64,000 nucleotides of DNA from Gracilaria domingensis (GCA_022539475.1 VCMS01000010.1:186001-250000); one strand, 5' to 3'. Shown: positions 31,041 through 41,862, counted from the first letter of the stretch. Notes: a model not told the origin generated them from the sequence alone. Numbers and translations are program-made.

Positions 31041-31500
31041 TCACGATAGTCGCTTGGTTTGTGCTTTGGAGCTGTATTGGCCTTCCTTGGCATTGGACTC
31101 CATGACTTTTTCCGGGTTCGCGGTGCTTGGTGACAAGGCGTTGTCAATGACAGGGTTTTCAATTCTACAGTGGGTTAGATTCACGGTGGGGTTCTTGCCC
31201 TCCGACACGTACCAGATATTCTCCGGTTTAACCTCGCGATGGGCAGTTCCCTTGGCGTGCAGGTAGATGATCGCACGTACCAGCAAGCGCATAACGGTGT
31301 GGATATCATTCTCGCAATAGCCCGGGTTGTTCCTGTATATGTCAGTGATTCTGGGCAGCAACTGGACGCTCGTGAGCAGCTCCATGACAATGTATACGAA
31401 GCATTCGTCCTCAAAGATGGCGTGGCACTGCACGAGGTTCGGATGCGAGCCAATGCGGCGGAAGGCGAGCAGCTCGCCGCAGTCTTCCGGCTAGGGCAAG
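31041..31500 (-). pseudogene. decayed protein kinase catalytic domain
   Basis: The minus-strand frame ending at 31041 reads ELLAFRRIGSHPNLVQCHAI, then FVYIVMELL (hinge), RAIIYLHAKGTAHREVKPEN (catalytic loop) and VNLTHCRIENPVIDN. It follows subdomains IV-VII of a CAMK-like Ser/Thr kinase, but HRD has become HRE and the DFG position reads THC, so catalysis should be lost. A TAG lies just upstream of the first block (about 31490), and no glycine loop or VAIK Lys is found in the GC-rich sequence beyond. It could also be an internal exon (CCTTGCCCTAG looks like an acceptor), but the lost catalytic residues argue for a pseudogene. Confidence 0.65.
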
Positions 31501-32099
31501 GACGGGGACGGAGGCGAGACGACGCGAGCTGGAGGCAGGGTGCCGGTCGCGGCCGAAGACGCGCTAACGGTACTGTACCGTCGGTAGCGGAGGTGGTGGC
31601 GGCAACGTGGCGCGGTCTTGCCTGTGGGAGATTTGACGAGCGGGCATTGGCCAAAAATCGGCGCCACAGCGCGACATATATATGAGTTATGATGAAAATC
31701 GAGTGATGACATCAAGGCATGAGAAAGAAATATTAGGGCCCGAGCCGAAGGCGAGGGACCAATTTTTCTTTGGAGTGTCACGATGTCGTCGCGAGATTGT
31801 CATCATAACTCGCTTATCGCACGGCTCGGAGTCGTTGAAGCAGAGGCTGCTATGCGGCGTGTACGTGTGCCTTGCGTTTTGAGGGGGTTGAGGGGGATTG
31901 CAGAAAAATATGATCGGGAGCCAAGCGGTACTAATCACGTGAGGTGACGTGACGTGAATACCTTGTGACAGCTTGCGGACCACAATAAAGGCTAATTTGC
32001 GTTGTTTTTCTCGGGCAAAGACTTATCTCACTAACAATGACGGACCAATGTAGTTATCTCACTGACAATGACGGACCACATTGATATCCGCACTGCTTC

Positions 32100-32560
32100 T
32101 GTGCGATAAGAGCGCTTGTGAAGGAGATGTACGCGCATCTAGTGCGTGCGGTTGCGCCTGCACCACGCTCTGGACGCGGCAGCCGCCGCGCTCGTGGGGC
32201 ACTTCCGCCATACGCAGGCGTTTACGGCGGGGAGGCGGCGGATCGGCTGCTCGATGGTGGTGGAGGCGCAGCCCGGCGGGCACGGGTCGTTGACGGGGAG
32301 CGCCACCTTCTTGTTGTGGACGAGCCGCGCGGCGGTCAGCTCCCACAGTGGCTCGTGTGCGCGCGGACGCCGCGCGCGACGACCATGACCCCGCAGGTGC
32401 CCTTGCGCGGGCGGGCTACAGCGGGTAGAGCGGGCGCGGCAGGTGGAGCAGATGGGCGCGCGGCGGCAGTCTGCACGGTCTGGTCTTCCAGACCAGTCCG
32501 CGCTCGCACGTGCGCGCATGGCGCTGGCTGTCGCGGCGTGTCCACGCGGCCAGCGCGGCT
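32100..32560. other. GC-rich island with overlapping ORFs
   Basis: Sharply GC-rich against AT-rich neighbours. Ala/Arg-rich frames are open on both strands (155 codons minus, 188 plus), as expected from composition alone. No motif is recognised. It may be the 5' part of the kinase gene region or an unrelated insert. Confidence 0.3.
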
Positions 32561-32599
32561 TGTTTCTGTCACAACACCAAAAGACACGATTGAGAATAT

Positions 32600-34150
32600 A
32601 AACCAAAGTGTTTTCGTTTCTTGTAGAAATATTTTGTTTTTAAAAAACGTTTCGTTATGGAAAAGTTCCTATTATTTCTCTTGAAAATGCACGAAAACCT
32701 CAGACAAGACTAAATGTTTTCGTCTATCAGCGCTTTGAGAAGCGATCTTAGTAGCAAGCGCTGTGTGTGTGTGTATCACAGCTCTTAGGAGCGAACTTTA
32801 CTGTTGGTAAGGGTTATCCCATCTAAAAACAGAGTTGATCTAATCTGAGCTAAAAAATTTAAAAAAATTAACAAACTGTCTCTTTTTGGCGTATTAAATC
32901 ATTTTTGGGACACTTCTCGTTTTCGTCGTTTACAATTAGAATCTATCTTTTTCTTTCAAAAAATGTAATAAACGCTGAGCTTTTGTCTCAAAAACATGTG
33001 CCATGTCATACGGCGCATTTTGCCTTGCTTTTAGACATAGGATGAAATTTGAAAATAGATTATCAAAAAGTAAAAACGCAAGGAAAAAAACGGTCATGTT
33101 GTCCCAAATTGGTACCACACCTCCCTTGAATACCAAAACTGATTTAATTTTCAAAGCTTTCTACAGACATGTTAGCAAGATATACCAACCATTTGGAACC
33201 TTTTGATCTTTTCTTTTTGGCTGTCATAAAATGTTTTAGAAAGTTGACGAAAACGCACATTTGTAAAATTCGGCGAACGTGTAAAGATTGTGCAAGATAA
33301 AGTTCAAAAGATAACTACTTAGCTTCCTACATTTATAACTTTATATATGATACTATTGATTTACACTGTTTACATGCAGAAATTTTCTTATGTCGCAAAT
33401 TTTTAAAGGAGCTTTTTGCGAATTCTGCAAAGCTTGCGTTGCATAAATCTGATATATTAATTCAGCTCTGCGAGCACCTTGAGGGCGCAACATGTCTTTT
33501 GGATGTGGATGGATTGGTCAAAAGGAGAGAGCCCAAACACATAGTAAAACTGAAGTGGAACGTGAAAGATAGACAATAGTCGATAGCAGACTACTTACCG
33601 CCAAAGCGTTGGCTCTGCAAGCTTCCGGAGTTACGCTTTCGGCGGCAAACTTCTCCAGCAAAGATCCAAAGCCCTGATTGCAAAATTGCAATACATATTC
33701 TCCCTGGTTCCTGAAAATGCGATTAAACTAAACCTTCCCAGACGAAAATAAATGATAATAAGGTGAATTCTGAAAGCAAATAAATATGACTAATATATCT
33801 GCAGGCACATAAACATATTTTTTATCATGTTAATTAGATCAGTCAAGTAGCTTTCAAATGTAAAGTAATATTAGACCTCAACACAGTTCACGGTAGTAAC
33901 TCAAGCTTTTATTTCAAGTACTTTTTTTTTCGCAATAAAACTAAAGGCAAAAACGAGCTGTCACTTAACATCGCAGTTGTGCAACCTTTTGCCGAACACG
34001 AAGTCTGAGGTACCTAAAATTGGGCACAATCAGTTTCCCTTATTGAAGCTACCCCATTTTTAGCTAAACCCATCTCTCACTTCGAAGAACTTGTCAGAAA
34101 CAACTCCACCAACACCAAGAGAAACATAGATTCTAGCTTCACTATATCAT
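32600..34150. other. AT-rich intergenic DNA
   Basis: Strong AT bias, a short GT microsatellite near 32766, and no coding signal. Confidence 0.6.
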
Positions 34151-34151
34151 T

Positions 34152-35240
34152 TTAGGTCTCCCCTACGGATGCCAAATGAGCTTTGTTTGGCAACGTCGTA
34201 CGAGAGAATCCGTATCTGCAAATCTTGCACAGGTCGGTGTCGCTCGCACGAGAGTTCCAGCATCCGTAACTAAAATGACCGGACAATTCACTGCACATAT
34301 CACTCACAACGCCACGAATAGATGGGGGGATGTCCAGATTAGGCACATACTTCAAGGCATGGATCATCTCCTTGACTGACGAGGTAAGTTGTTCCTTGGT
34401 CGGGGCGATTGCGACATGGTTTGAAGCGGCGGTACGAGAGAAGCCATATCTGCAAATATTGCACAGGTCGGTGTCGCGCGCACCAGAGTTCCAACATCCG
34501 TAGCTAAACCGACCCGACAATTCACTGCACATATCACTCAAAACGCCACGAATAGATTCAGGTAGCTTCAAAGACGGCATGTGCGACAAAGCATTGACGG
34601 CCTCCTTGACTGGTAAACCAAGATGTTCTTGCGCCGGAGGTAGAGCTATCTTGTTTGAAGCTGCGCTACGAGAGAATCCGTATCTGCAAATCTTGCACAG
34701 GTCGGTGTCGCTCGCACCAGAGTTCCAACATCCGTAGCTAAAATGACCGGACAGTTCACTGCACATATCACTCACAACGCCACGAATAGATGGGGGGATG
34801 TCCAGATTAGGCACATACTTCAAGGCATGGATCATCTCCTTGACTGACGAGGTAAGTTGTTCCTTGGTCGGGGCGATTGCGACTTGGTGTGAAGCGGCGG
34901 TACGAGAGAAGCCATATCTGCAAATATTGCACAGGTCGGTGTCGCGCGCACCAGAGTTCCAACATCCGTAGCTAAACCGCCCCGACAATTCACTGCACAT
35001 GTCGCCAATGTCCCCAGGTAAGATCGCGCGCGACGGCGCAAACAATCGATTCCATGACAACTCAGAGATTTCGTGGCGGTGAATGGAAACGAAAGCCAAC
35101 AGAGACACGCCTATGATGCCGAAAGCGAGGCGAGATCCATACGAGAAAAACGACCGAGCTGTAGAGTCAACAGCTCGCTTCTGTGCGCTTGGTTGGACGT
35201 TCGAAACTGGGATCGCTTCGTACTCTGCCTTTGGAATCAT
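34152..35240 (-). CDS. single-TM protein with four CX10CX10CX2C repeats
   Basis: 362 residues, no intron. A short cytoplasmic head is followed by one membrane segment (FGIIGVSLLAFVSI, about 40-53), suggesting a type II anchor or uncleaved signal. The rest is four copies of a 78-residue unit, each opening DMCSELSG.FSYGCWNS..., with cysteines spaced CX10CX10CX2C (the last pair as CNIC or CKIC) and then RYGFSR, plus a helical linker (KEMIHALKYVPNLDIPPSIRG). Units 1 and 3, and 2 and 4, are closest to each other, so a two-unit block of 468 bp was itself duplicated. I do not recognise the motif. Paired cysteines suggest disulphides outside the cell or metal binding. The last unit is followed by a short tail. 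Confidence 0.85.
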   Translation of the reverse strand: MIPKAEYEAIPVSNVQPSAQKRAVDSTARSFFSYGSRLAFGIIGVSLLAFVSIHRHEISELSWNRLFAPSRAILPGDIGDMCSELSGRFSYGCWNSGARDTDLCNICRYGFSRTAASHQVAIAPTKEQLTSSVKEMIHALKYVPNLDIPPSIRGVVSDMCSELSGHFSYGCWNSGASDTDLCKICRYGFSRSAASNKIALPPAQEHLGLPVKEAVNALSHMPSLKLPESIRGVLSDMCSELSGRFSYGCWNSGARDTDLCNICRYGFSRTAASNHVAIAPTKEQLTSSVKEMIHALKYVPNLDIPPSIRGVVSDMCSELSGHFSYGCWNSRASDTDLCKICRYGFSRTTLPNKAHLASVGET

Positions 35241-35359
35241 TTTGGCTGTGATGCGTTCGCTTTTGTTTAGAATGGCAGGCGCGCTCTCCGTCGACTACAA
35301 TGGAGGATGTAGGCTCCTGCTGACGACAAATGAGCAGTCGGTGAGAATCCTGGGCACCA

Positions 35360-35367
35360 CTTTATAG
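35360..35367 (-). promoter_or_regulatory. TATA box of the Cys-repeat gene
   Basis: On the minus strand CTATAAAG, 120 bp upstream of the ATG at 35240. Confidence 0.45.
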
Positions 35368-35502
35368 CAGCCGCAGCTGTCGCGACAGCAGCCAATGTAT
35401 TCATGATCGCAAGAGTGACACGTTTTCAAAGAAAGACAAGACAAGCAGAGAACCACACATTCCATAATGCACAGATGTGACAGACATTCTTGCGAGAACT
35501 GC

Positions 35503-35676
35503 TTCCAAGATGGAAGCAGTTTCGACAGTGTTGGGTGAAAGCAAAGGCTTCCAGCCTCCAGCCTTTGCTTTCACCCAACACCGTCGAAACTGCTTCCATG
35601 TTGGGTGAAAGCAAAGGCTGGAGGCTGGAAGCCTTTGCTTTCACCCAACACTGTCGAAACTGCTTCCATCTTGGAA
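35503..35676. repeat. perfect 78-bp inverted repeat with nested palindromes
   Basis: 35503-35580 and 35599-35676 are exact reverse complements, separated by 18 bp that repeat part of the arm (CGAAACTGCTTCCAT). Each arm contains a second palindrome built on GTTGGGTGAAAGCAAAGGC and its complement. RNA from either strand would fold into a long hairpin. The repeat lies about 260 bp upstream of the Cys-repeat gene. Confidence 0.95.
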
Positions 35677-35889
35677 GGAACCTGGGCAAATTGATGTACT
35701 CCTCTTGACGCACTTCACGATATGGGATGATTAATATAATCGCACAAATTGTACATTGGAGAGAAAGCTATCAGTTTGAAATCACCGGTCATGTCCACTG
35801 CTTTGCGTCGTATCAACCAGGCCCGAATAGGTGACTGGCTGCCTACCGCTATTTTTGGTATAACTATGACTGACTGACTTCTTTGTCTT

Positions 35890-36962
35890 AACCCTTGTCA
35901 GAAAGACATGGAATAGTCAGCAGATTGCTGAAAAGCGCGTTTTTAGAACTCGCACTATTTCTTTATTGTTCCTTGTAAGGACAAGAAAATCATAGCATCA
36001 TGTAGTGCTTTGTGTCCTCTTTCAATTGCTACTCAGACGATTTCACGTTGAATTCAATATGAAGAAAGTGAAGTAAAAGTTCGTAAATAATTTAAGCCTG
36101 ACTCATTCATTCATTATCTGTTTATCCATATGCAATTTTGTATTCTTTGGTTCCATATTACACTCAAACAGCACTATTTAGAACCTCTCAAAAGGCTTTC
36201 GATTCTGCTGTTTCTCGATCATCGCCATGTTGACATTGTTTTTCTAGTTCGCAAAAGCTTTTTTAGACAATGACGGATAATTTGGTTTTCTGTTTGCCTC
36301 TGTTACTCATAGAATAAAGAAAATGAAGAAGGCTAGTTTTGCACTCTATGGTTACTTCATTATGATCATTCTTTTTCAAGACGTTAATGAAGCTTCAATG
36401 TTGCATGTTTATGGATATAAATTTTCATTTGGATAGAAGTTCAATCATCTTTTTTATTTGGCTGCAATCGCCGTTTTAGACATCGCATCTCTTTTTTGGT
36501 TTCAAATAGCGAACTCAATCACTAGGCACCTTCAAAGGATTAAAGTCTTTTATTGGCTGTGCTATATGTAGAAAGCATGTATAGAGTTCTAAGATCATAA
36601 ATATGTTTCTCTATAACAACAAAGTCATCTATTAACTGCATTTTTCAAGCGATTCTCTTCTAATTTCTTAGAAAATTGGAAACTAGTGACGGTCATGCTG
36701 ACTTTGCTACCTACAATATTGGCAAGTGATACATCTCTCCTTGGTTCTAGTTGGGCAAGATAGCTCAGCTCAAAGTGCATATTGATGCGAAATGCAGTTA
36801 TCGATTGCCAGCAGTGTAGGGCAAAATAGAATTTCGTTAATTTGAATGAAGCTTTCATGCATAGAAGAGCTATTCCAGCTGCTGGAAGAGCTCTTCCATG
36901 TAGCTATTTCAGCAAAAACCGTACATGGAAGAGATCTCTTCCATGTATTCGACAAGGGTTAA
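35890..36962. mobile_element. piggyBac-type non-autonomous element
   Basis: Starts TTAACCCTTGTC (35890) and ends with the exact reverse complement GACAAGGGTTAA (36962), so both ends are TTAA followed by CCC, the target and terminal triplet used by piggyBac transposases. Beyond the 12 bp the ends remain partly similar (ACATGGAATAG versus ACATGGAAGAG read inward). The 1.07-kb interior is AT-rich without coding potential. A palindrome, CATGGAAGAGATCTCTTCCATG, abuts the right end. Related end sequences occur at 38290-38450 and 45501-45561. Confidence 0.75.
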
Positions 36963-37555
36963 GGTGAAGTAATAGAAGTAGTCAAAGCCTTCAAAACAGT
37001 CTCTGCGTCTTGAGATGATCTGTAAAACTCCAAGCCCCGGAAGCTTTGACCTGTCGGCCGGTCAGCAAGCTATTCTCAGTTCACTATTCTGCGTGATTGT
37101 TAAAGGCAAAGCGTCAGTGCGAGAGGCAATCGGTAGCGTTAGTAAGATCTCAAGCAAGATCTGAGAGCAGCGACTCTAATGTACCGAGTAAATAGTCTTT
37201 TAACCTGACCGATTCTTCCTTGATGACTACTAATGACTACTACAGGGTCGATTACGGCTAAATTTGCCTGACTTTATGACTTTCGGGGGCTGACTACAAG
37301 TAGTACCAATACGCTTCCGGTATCAACAGATACTTAGTCGGCACCGTTCTATTCTGAGGTGATCAATTGAATGAATGCTCCAAAGTTCAAGTCCCAAAGC
37401 CTTTAACGTGCCACCATTATGGCTGTAAAGTGCGTCTAATCGTGCCAAGGTTGGAAACTGAGCTTTTCGAGGAACGACGAATATATTATTGCGCCTCGTT
37501 CAAGGCGGCATAACATAGAAACAAGGGTTGACTTGTTAAGAACTGAGTCTCGTGT
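36963..37555. other. no recognisable gene
   Basis: Short ORFs only. Contains several GACTACTA/TGACTA-rich stretches. Confidence 0.45.
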
Positions 37556-37800
37556 TCACTGGTAGTCGGAAAATTGGCACTTGGGGCCAATTTGACCTTC
37601 CTTCCTGTCGTGGGAGCCGATCTTGTTATCTGAACGCTTCTTGAAGCCAAGATCTCGCTGCGATCTCTCATACGGTTGGGGTTTCTCTCTTCCCGCCCAA
37701 TCCAAATCTGGATCGTTGATTTTGTGGAGAATCAACGAGGGTTTAAGAATGCGGTCCTGGCCTCCTTCTTTACAAACATTACACAAGAAACAGATGTCTT
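37556..37800 (-). repeat. dispersed coding-like fragment, copy 1
   Basis: The minus-strand frame holds CNVCKEGGQDRILKPSLILH, then KINDPDLDW and RSQRDLGFKKRSDNK. The segment 37640-37800 aligns with 41385-41560 in DNA and protein (CKKGRGPVYSARFDLHKIN there). The CX2C start suggests part of a zinc finger, perhaps from a transposase or a multicopy gene. Both copies are fragments. Confidence 0.55.
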
Positions 37801-38285
37801 GTTATCTCTGCGATGCAATAAAGCATTTAACTTGTCACTCAACGTGGGGACAGGGTGCTCTCTGCCTGAGTTGCTTCCGGCACGCCAGCTGCTGTGACCC
37901 AGGGGCCAAAACTTCAGTGACACAACCCGCGGCGCTTGCAGTATGGGCCACGGCGCCTAAGGTATGCGTCACTGCGCGTGTGACATGGGCCTCCGATGGC
38001 CCACCACGGCCCCTTTCAAAGCCCAGTATGTTCTTGGCCTGGCCACGGTGGCACGGAAAACAGCGCCTATCACGGCATTGTGTGTTCTTGGCCATGAAGC
38101 CAACAACAAGCCTTGCCATGACGCCAACCCCAAGGCAGAGAAGAGTGGCCTGTAGCCGTTTCGGCACCAGTTTCATGAGTCACATCGCGCTGAGCATTAG
38201 CCCCGCAGGGGCGCTGCAGTGTGAAGGGAAGCCCCTTCTGTGCTATGGGCTCGGAAGGCTATTTAACCTTTGTCAAGAGGAGATG
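37801..38285. other. no recognisable gene
   Basis: A 232-codon plus-strand frame (37623-38321) crosses this interval. It runs antisense to the zinc-finger-like fragment and has no motif, so I treat it as a shadow. Confidence 0.4.
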
Positions 38286-38450
38286 GAATCACTTTCAAAT
38301 TCCTACAAAACCCCGTTTTGAATCTCGCACTGCGTTAATATGTGTGAAGCTTCGTATATGGAAGAGCTCTTCCAGTGCCTGGAAGAGCTCCGTGTACCTA
38401 TTCCAGCAAAAATCCTACATGGAAGATGTCTCTTCCATGGATACCCCAGT
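38286..38450. repeat. partial copy of the piggyBac-type element
   Basis: The stretch 38340-38450 (GGAAGAGCTCTTCCAG, CCAGCAAAAATCCTACATGG, GTCTCTTCCATGG) aligns with 36865-36950 next to the right end of the element at 35890-36962. 38300-38335 (CCCGTTTTGAATCTCGCACT) resembles its left interior near 35935. No TTAACCC ends remain. Confidence 0.55.
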
Positions 38451-38924
38451 GCCTTAGGCATGGGCCAGAACAATGTGCATCGTGAAACTGCTTCCACAGT
38501 ACACGAAGATAATCAGCGCTTTGGGAAGTGAACTGATTGCTGAGTGTCCATGCTTTGCAACAAAATTAATTGTATTGAAAGGTATGACACCTGGTCAACT
38601 CTACCACGTATCCACCTGTCACTTCCATGTGATCAAAAATTTGATCAATGCGGTGTGCAGTTCATCGAGCCCATCGCGGAGGGGTCAACGCTGTACTGGT
38701 GTAAGTCGTATCCATGAGGATAGTCCTCGTGTTAGTGACTAGTGAGTCATGGGTGTGTTTGCCTTCACAATCACAGCGAGAATCCTATCACTATGGAAGT
38801 CTGCTCCGCGACGTATTTAACGATCACAATAGACGCTGTGTATGAACAAACCATTTGTTTTCATTCCACGTCGGAGCTTAATGTTCTCTCCGAAGCATCA
38901 CGCTGCCCGCGAACCTTCTCTCAC

Positions 38925-38932
38925 TATAAAAG
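38925..38932 (+). promoter_or_regulatory. TATA box (TATAAAAG)
   Basis: 75 bp upstream of the ATG at 39000 of the secreted-protein gene. The best TATA match in the window. Confidence 0.6.
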
Positions 38933-38999
38933 CAAACCTTTTAGTTCATCCGAACTTCAACAGGCAGCATAAACTCGGTCTCTGTATAGACTTTTCAAC

Positions 39000-39590
39000 A
39001 TGATTCACACATTGTTCGCGTTTCTCTTACTGGCATGTTCCGTCGCGGCCTCAACGTGCCCTGTTAACCTTCCGTTGCCGTCCGCTGTCGCAGGTCGCGC
39101 GCTTAGTATGATGACTCCGTGCGGTCCAGCTCGTTTTGTGGCTTACGGAACAGTTTCGGTCAGCAACACTGAAATCCGTTACACACCGTTCCAGGAGGAT
39201 TTCAATCACGGAAATGTCAATCCAGGTTACGTCTGTAAACGCCAGTTCATATTCAGAATGGAGAGGTGGGCTCCGTTGTTAACAGAACTTCCTCGCCTTG
39301 TGATCCCGTCGGACGTCGACCGCAACAGCAACTATTGTGAACGCGAGCAGGCTAGGCAGCGAATTTTGTCGCGGCCCAATGGACCCACTCGGGATAAGTT
39401 CATTGCGGGAATGAATGCTACCATTAGTGGAATTACGTACCTTCGCGATCATGAGTGCCGCTCAGCTTCCCTGCCTGCACCCCCGCTGCCTTTCCGATAC
39501 CACGAAGAACATCTGAATGGTTGGTTGAATGCACCATTAGCTTACTTGTTGAGTGTTGCATACAACGTTGGTCTGTGTTTGAACGTTTAA
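39000..39590 (+). CDS. small secreted protein of unknown family
   Basis: 196 residues with a clear signal peptide (LFAFLLLACSVAAS, likely cut near residue 18) and cysteines spread through the mature part (STCPVNL, MTPCGPARF, GYVCKRQF, NYCERE, HECRS), suggesting disulphides. No known domain is recognised. The TATA box at 38925 supports the start. The overlapping frame 39455-39658 is also open past the stop and ends in an acidic tail, so a late frameshift or alternative C-terminus cannot be excluded. Probable extracellular or cell-wall protein. Confidence 0.7.
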   Translation: MIHTLFAFLLLACSVAASTCPVNLPLPSAVAGRALSMMTPCGPARFVAYGTVSVSNTEIRYTPFQEDFNHGNVNPGYVCKRQFIFRMERWAPLLTELPRLVIPSDVDRNSNYCEREQARQRILSRPNGPTRDKFIAGMNATISGITYLRDHECRSASLPAPPLPFRYHEEHLNGWLNAPLAYLLSVAYNVGLCLNV

Positions 39591-39911
39591 CTGTTTCTGA
39601 GAACGAAAATACTTTCGCACGTAGTCCAGCTGAACTACCAGAAGAAAACAACTACTGAATGAATGAAAATGGATCTTGGTGGCTCAGCGAAACCCATTCT
39701 ACCACGACTTACTCGGTAACTGCAGGAAAATTACGACTAATTAAACCAACAGAGTCGGTAAAGTTGAGGAATCCCCAGCTTTGAAAGCCTTTCAAATTGA
39801 ACCTTGCGTTATTATTGTGCCCAGACTATCGCTAACCAAGTCGCTAATCTGTATTGCAGTAGCGCCTCACTTTTCCAAAAGCAATCTGGGCACAATCTTG
39901 AGCCTTTGCCA

Positions 39912-40577
39912 TTATAGAGGAGTTGGTTGGCGCAGATTGTACCTGTGTGCAACATTTTCAGCTCTACGTCTCCACTTGCGGGCACATTTGTCACATGGCT
40001 CCATCACGTTCGTCCCATGCTCGAACATGTACGCTAGCTGTAGCATTGCCCATCTCAGCGTGTTGGGCACCTTCACTCCTAGACACAGTTCCACCGCGCG
40101 TTTCTTACCACGTTTGCTCCCGTCATATTCCAGCCAGCACCTTATCAGAGAAGTAACAATGTGGGCAAAAGCATCACCACCAGGCTTTTCAACCGCCTCT
40201 TCCATGAGAAACAAACCGCGCCTTTTCCCAGCCTCACCGTAGTTACCGTGGAAGAGCATCCTTCCCAGTTCAAAATGGTTCAATATTGATGGATATAGTC
40301 TCAACGCTGTTTCGAGCGTAGGCACTATTTGGTTCTTCTGTTCGACAGTACCGAATTCTTTGCAGTACGCAGCGATTCCGTGGAGCGCGGCAACACTGCC
40401 GTACTGCTTCCAGGCGCGTTGGAATAGTTGTAAGCCACGGTGGCGGGAAGTTGAACGTTGCCGACGAGCGTAAATCAGATGAGTCGCTAACTCTACTAAC
40501 GTTGTCTCACACGGCTGCCGCTTCATATCGGCTTCCAGTTCTACCTCGAGTCTTTCAAACTCGGTATGAGATTTCAT
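39912..40577 (-). CDS. Sel1/TPR-like helical repeat protein
   Basis: 221 residues without signal peptide or membrane segment. The sequence is built of amphipathic helices with Ala/Gly/Leu positions of solenoid repeats: GLQLFQRAWKQYGSVAALHG, ALRLYPSILNHFELGRMLFH, GLFLMEEAVEKPGGDAFAHI and RWAMLQLAYMFEHGTNV. The last two look like Sel1-like repeats (A..LG..Y..G type). Such proteins act as scaffolds, but no partner can be read here. The start at 40577 is the first ATG. It ends in a basic tail (CARKWRRRAENVAHRY). It is convergent with the secreted-protein gene. Confidence 0.6.
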   Translation of the reverse strand: MKSHTEFERLEVELEADMKRQPCETTLVELATHLIYARRQRSTSRHRGLQLFQRAWKQYGSVAALHGIAAYCKEFGTVEQKNQIVPTLETALRLYPSILNHFELGRMLFHGNYGEAGKRRGLFLMEEAVEKPGGDAFAHIVTSLIRCWLEYDGSKRGKKRAVELCLGVKVPNTLRWAMLQLAYMFEHGTNVMEPCDKCARKWRRRAENVAHRYNLRQPTPL

Positions 40578-41384
40578 TACGGTTTACGACGTTCAATCAC
40601 AAGAAAATGAATATCAGTCGGAACAAATGCAAACGCTATGGTACAATCCCCACCTTAAGTATGAGGGAAGAGCGTTTACTGCTGCATTCGAAAAGTGACA
40701 CGAAAACGCGGGCTGTATGCGAAGAACATTGTGTGACCACCTTAAATTCCTGTTTGTGAGACCAGTCCTTCCCATCTTCCACTACAGTAGGGCTGGAAAC
40801 ATCGACAGAAGGTCAGAAGGGCGAGACATCACGAGAAGCTACCGAAAATTGTTAACGATACAATTCTAACCACTGTCCGATATCGAACGCTTTTTAGAAG
40901 CTCAAAGAGACTGCGGAAAATATTTTGAAGTCCCAATGAGGGCATGTCGAGCTGAGGGGAAGGCTTGGACGAAGTCGTAGTGCTAGTACTAGAAGTAGGT
41001 GAAAAAATATTTTGCTAGGTTGGGTTGCATGCATCTCGGTGGAAAGGCGCCATTGGTCGTGAAGACATTCAGTTTATCGGTCCATAGCAATTTCTCGTCT
41101 CCTTACCACAAAGTACAAAACTGTTCCACCTGATTCTGGAGCTGACCTTGGTAGAGATGGACTGGAGAAGATGCTCAATATGCATTTTTAACGTAACAGA
41201 ATAGGAATATATATTGTGCTTGACTTAAAACTCTGATCTTTTCAAGGGACGAAGAATATAATTTATTTATAGGTTTCTGATCCTGGACAGTTGTGGTTTT
41301 GTTTGGTGCACCGCCGTCCCGTGGCGACGACCACAGACCTACACGTTTTGTCCATTGTGTTCCGCAGACGTCTTTCTCAAGGCA
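40578..41384. other. no recognisable gene
   Basis: Short ORFs only, no motif. Confidence 0.45.
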
Positions 41385-41600
41385 TAGTTTGCGGGGTCTC
41401 TCTTTCCAATCGCGCTGCGATCTTTGGGAGGTTCTTGCTTTTCATACCCACCCACCCATAACCCAGAATGATTGATCTTGTGGAGATCAAACCTGGCAGA
41501 ATAGACGGGGCCCCTGCCTTTCTTGCACAAACTATACAAACTACAACTGTCTTGTGATCTATCCGATATAATAATGGATACTTCACCTTTGGTTATAAGA
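41385..41600 (-). repeat. dispersed coding-like fragment, copy 2
   Basis: Minus-strand sequence similar to 37640-37800: CAAGACAGTTGTAG / CAAGACATCTGTTT, then CTCCACAAGATCAA / CTCCACAAAATCAA, then GATCGCAGCG in both. The protein frames diverge by frameshifts. No intact gene. Confidence 0.55.
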
Positions 41601-41862
41601 AAAAAATGGTTCGCTCGAAGTGAGGACGACACGCGCGTCGTGTACGTGTAGCCGCTGGGCCAAGACTGACGCGGTGGTGTGGACAGCCGACGATGCAATC
41701 GATGAGGCCAGTGGCCATGCAAAACTGCTACGTGTTAAGTTGAGAGATTGATCCGATCATTTGATCCAATAATTAAAGAATGAAACAAGTGTCATAGTCA
41801 GGAACGTGGGTAGTCTTGAACAAACTCCCCTTTTGTGTACAAAGGGTACTCTTTCATGGTTG

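Noticed and set aside
32118-32684. 188-codon plus ORF in the GC-rich island
   Set aside because: Long frames are open on both strands because of base composition. Ala/Arg/Gly-rich, with no motif.
37623-38321. 232-codon plus ORF
   Set aside because: Antisense to the zinc-finger-like fragment and across repeat DNA; no domain or start signal.
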